From an uncultured Gammaproteobacteria bacterium (GTDB lineage: Bacteria; Pseudomonadota; Gammaproteobacteria; Ga0077536), in contig CAIPNE010000726.1 in the NCBI GenBank assembly GCA_903866355.1, forward strand, positions 1 to 6,774: a stretch of 6,774 nucleotides of DNA, written 5' to 3'. Position numbers and translations under genes: made by a program. The notes beneath the pieces were generated by a model that had not been told where the DNA came from, did no database searches, and saw nothing but the letters and a program-made list of their open reading frames with translations. This document shows positions 5,930-6,774 of the stretch, piece by piece. Positions within the stretch are counted from its first letter, which is position 1, and every line of letters starts with the position of its first letter.

Positions 5930-5957
5930 ATTGCGCCCGCTCGAAAAGAGCGGCAAT
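5930..5957 (-). promoter_or_regulatory. Dyad covering the transcription start and ribosome binding region of rplM
   Basis: On the minus strand ATTGC CGCTC, loop TTTTC, GAGCG, three bulged bases GGC, then GCAAT: ten pairs, ending one base before the rplM ATG. The outer arm overlaps the -10 box at 5956-5961. If transcription begins near 5951, only the inner GCUC/GAGC hairpin is in the mRNA, and it would hold the weak ribosome binding sequence. The site could act as a DNA operator or as a short translational control hairpin. L13 is known to repress its own operon in E. coli; a link here is inference. Confidence 0.5.
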
Positions 5958-5984
5958 GTTACGGACGTGGTTTTTTCTTGTCAA
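5956..5984 (-). promoter_or_regulatory. Sigma70-type promoter of rplM-rpsI
   Basis: Perfect -35 TTGACA (5984-5979), a 17-base spacer, then -10 TAACAT (5961-5956; four of six match). The expected start is near 5949-5951, giving a leader of only about 20-23 bases before the rplM ATG. Confidence 0.8.
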
Positions 5985-6011
5985 CGCAAACGAGCGAACT
6001 ATCCGCCTGTT

Positions 6012-6041
6012 TTGATTACTTTTTTAGACTTGCTGTACTAA
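6012..6041 (+). promoter_or_regulatory. Candidate promoter of coq7
   Basis: TTGATT (6012-6017), an 18-base AT-rich spacer, and TACTAA (6036-6041), a poor -10 match. It lies in the divergent spacer with rplM and would give a leader of about 50 bases. Confidence 0.35.
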
Positions 6042-6084
6042 AACGGACCAAGCTACTGATGGGACACAGAAAATACGGGCTCGC

Positions 6085-6090
6085 GGAGGT
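6085..6090 (+). promoter_or_regulatory. Ribosome binding site of coq7
   Basis: GGAGGT seven bases before the ATG at 6098. It fixes the coq7 start, although the open frame continues upstream into rplM. Confidence 0.85.
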
Positions 6091-6097
6091 TTTAATC

Positions 6098-6700
6098 ATG
6101 GCGTTCGATGGTGCGCTGCGGGGCGCGCAGCCGCCGACCATCCCAGCCACCACCTCACCCGCCGACAACGTGCCCGAGGTGGTGGGTTCAACTTGGGACC
6201 ACCAGATCTCCCTGCGCTTCATGCGGGTGAACCACGCGGGAGAACTCAGTGCTCAGGGACTCTACCTAGGCCAGGCTGCCGTCGCCCGTGATACCAACAC
6301 CCAACAGTTGCTCGAACACGCGGCTGGCGAGGAGCTTGCGCACTTAGCTTGGTGTCAGCAACGACTAGACGATTTAGGGGGACGGCCGAGTCGGCTCGCG
6401 GCGGGCTGGTATGCCGGGGCCTACTTGTTGGGCGCGCTGTCTGGTTTGGTAGGCGACCGCTGGAGCTTAGGGTTTCTTCTCGAAACCGAACGCCAAGTGG
6501 GGAACCACCTAGAAGACCAGTTGGTCAAATTGCCACCCGATGATCGAAAAAGCCGCGCCATACTCCTGCAGATGCAGCGCGACGAGGCTCGACACGCCGC
6601 CACCGCGCAGCGCCACGGTGCCGTGCCGCTACCGCTGCCGGTCACGTTCATCATGCGGCTACAGGCGCTGGTGATGAAGACCATCGCGGCCCGGCTATGA
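6098..6700 (+). CDS. coq7: Demethoxyubiquinone hydroxylase (Coq7-type di-iron monooxygenase)
   Basis: The 200-residue product catalyses the hydroxylation at C6 of the 2-polyprenyl-3-methyl-6-methoxy-1,4-benzoquinone type intermediate in aerobic ubiquinone synthesis, at the membrane. It carries the di-iron carboxylate ligands of the family: Glu49 in NHAGE, Glu79 and His82 in GEELAHLAWC, Glu131 in ETERQV, and Glu163 and His166 in DEARH. Other Coq7 landmarks are MRVNHAGELSAQGLY (42-56), GDRWSLGFLLETERQV (119-134), LPPDDRKSRAI (145-155) and the C-terminal membrane-associated MRLQALVMKTIAARL (186-200). The frame is open back to 5801 inside rplM, but the strong GGAGGT and the family length place the start at 6098. 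It is divergent from rplM and overlaps the next frame by ATGA. Its presence implies ubiquinone and oxygen-dependent synthesis. Confidence 0.96.
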   Translation: MAFDGALRGAQPPTIPATTSPADNVPEVVGSTWDHQISLRFMRVNHAGELSAQGLYLGQAAVARDTNTQQLLEHAAGEELAHLAWCQQRLDDLGGRPSRLAAGWYAGAYLLGALSGLVGDRWSLGFLLETERQVGNHLEDQLVKLPPDDRKSRAILLQMQRDEARHAATAQRHGAVPLPLPVTFIMRLQALVMKTIAARL

Positions 6701-6774
6701 GCCTAACAACTGACTGGGAACGGCTAATTTCGACAGCGCTCATTAAACCGGGCGGGCGCCCACCCAGCGCGCCA
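6697..6774 (+). CDS. Start of a gene coupled to coq7 (partial, function unknown)
   Basis: ATG at 6697 overlaps the coq7 stop as ATGA, and the frame stays open for 26 codons to the window edge (MSLTTDWERLISTALIKPGG, then RPPSAP). The overlap type is typical of translationally coupled operon genes. The visible part is too short to assign a family. It could also be a chance open frame. Confidence 0.5.
   Translation, partial: MSLTTDWERLISTALIKPGGRPPSAP

Noticed and set aside
1..6774. CRISPR array or toxin-antitoxin pair
   Set aside because: No regularly spaced direct repeats and no small two-gene cassette of a known type were found on either strand.

Overview
The window looks like chromosomal DNA of a GC-rich proteobacterium, most likely a gammaproteobacterium. 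The reasons are a ubiquinone-pathway gene of the Coq7 type, typical proteobacterial L13 and S9 sequences, a 74-nt tRNA-Gln with encoded CCA, and a set of c- and b-type cytochromes of the kind common in respiratory or chemolithotrophic species. The species cannot be named from this sequence alone.

Layout, left to right. (1) Positions 1-772, minus strand: the N-terminal 257 codons of an MgtC/SapB-like membrane protein with a DUF4010-like C-terminal part, running off the left edge. (2) 773-1002: a gene-free spacer rich in nested inverted repeats. (3) 1003-3969, minus strand: a redox locus. Transcribed from right to left, it holds a diheme cytochrome c peroxidase/MauG-family protein, a probable frameshifted gene of unknown function (2450-2762), a small multi-helix membrane protein with two His-x13-His pairs (candidate diheme cytochrome b), and a membrane-anchored decaheme cytochrome c. 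The last two overlap by ATGA. (4) 3970-4863: about 900 bases with no convincing gene but with a cluster of palindromes; it lies at the 3' side of the tRNA. (5) 4864-4937: tRNA-Gln(CUG), minus strand. (6) 5102-5928: the rplM-rpsI ribosomal protein operon, minus strand, with a good sigma70-type promoter at 5956-5984. (7) 6098-6700: coq7, plus strand, divergent from rplM and with a strong ribosome binding site. It overlaps by ATGA the start of a further gene cut by the right edge.

How it may work together. The most interesting unit is the coupled pair at 1003-2447. Membrane-embedded b hemes next to a periplasmic ten-heme wire would make a compact quinol (or quinone) to periplasm electron-transfer module, and the neighbouring peroxidase could be one electron acceptor. 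The electron-transfer direction and partners are inference. Coq7 makes ubiquinone, a plausible quinone partner, but it sits in a different transcription unit and the proximity may be accidental. The rest of the window is housekeeping.
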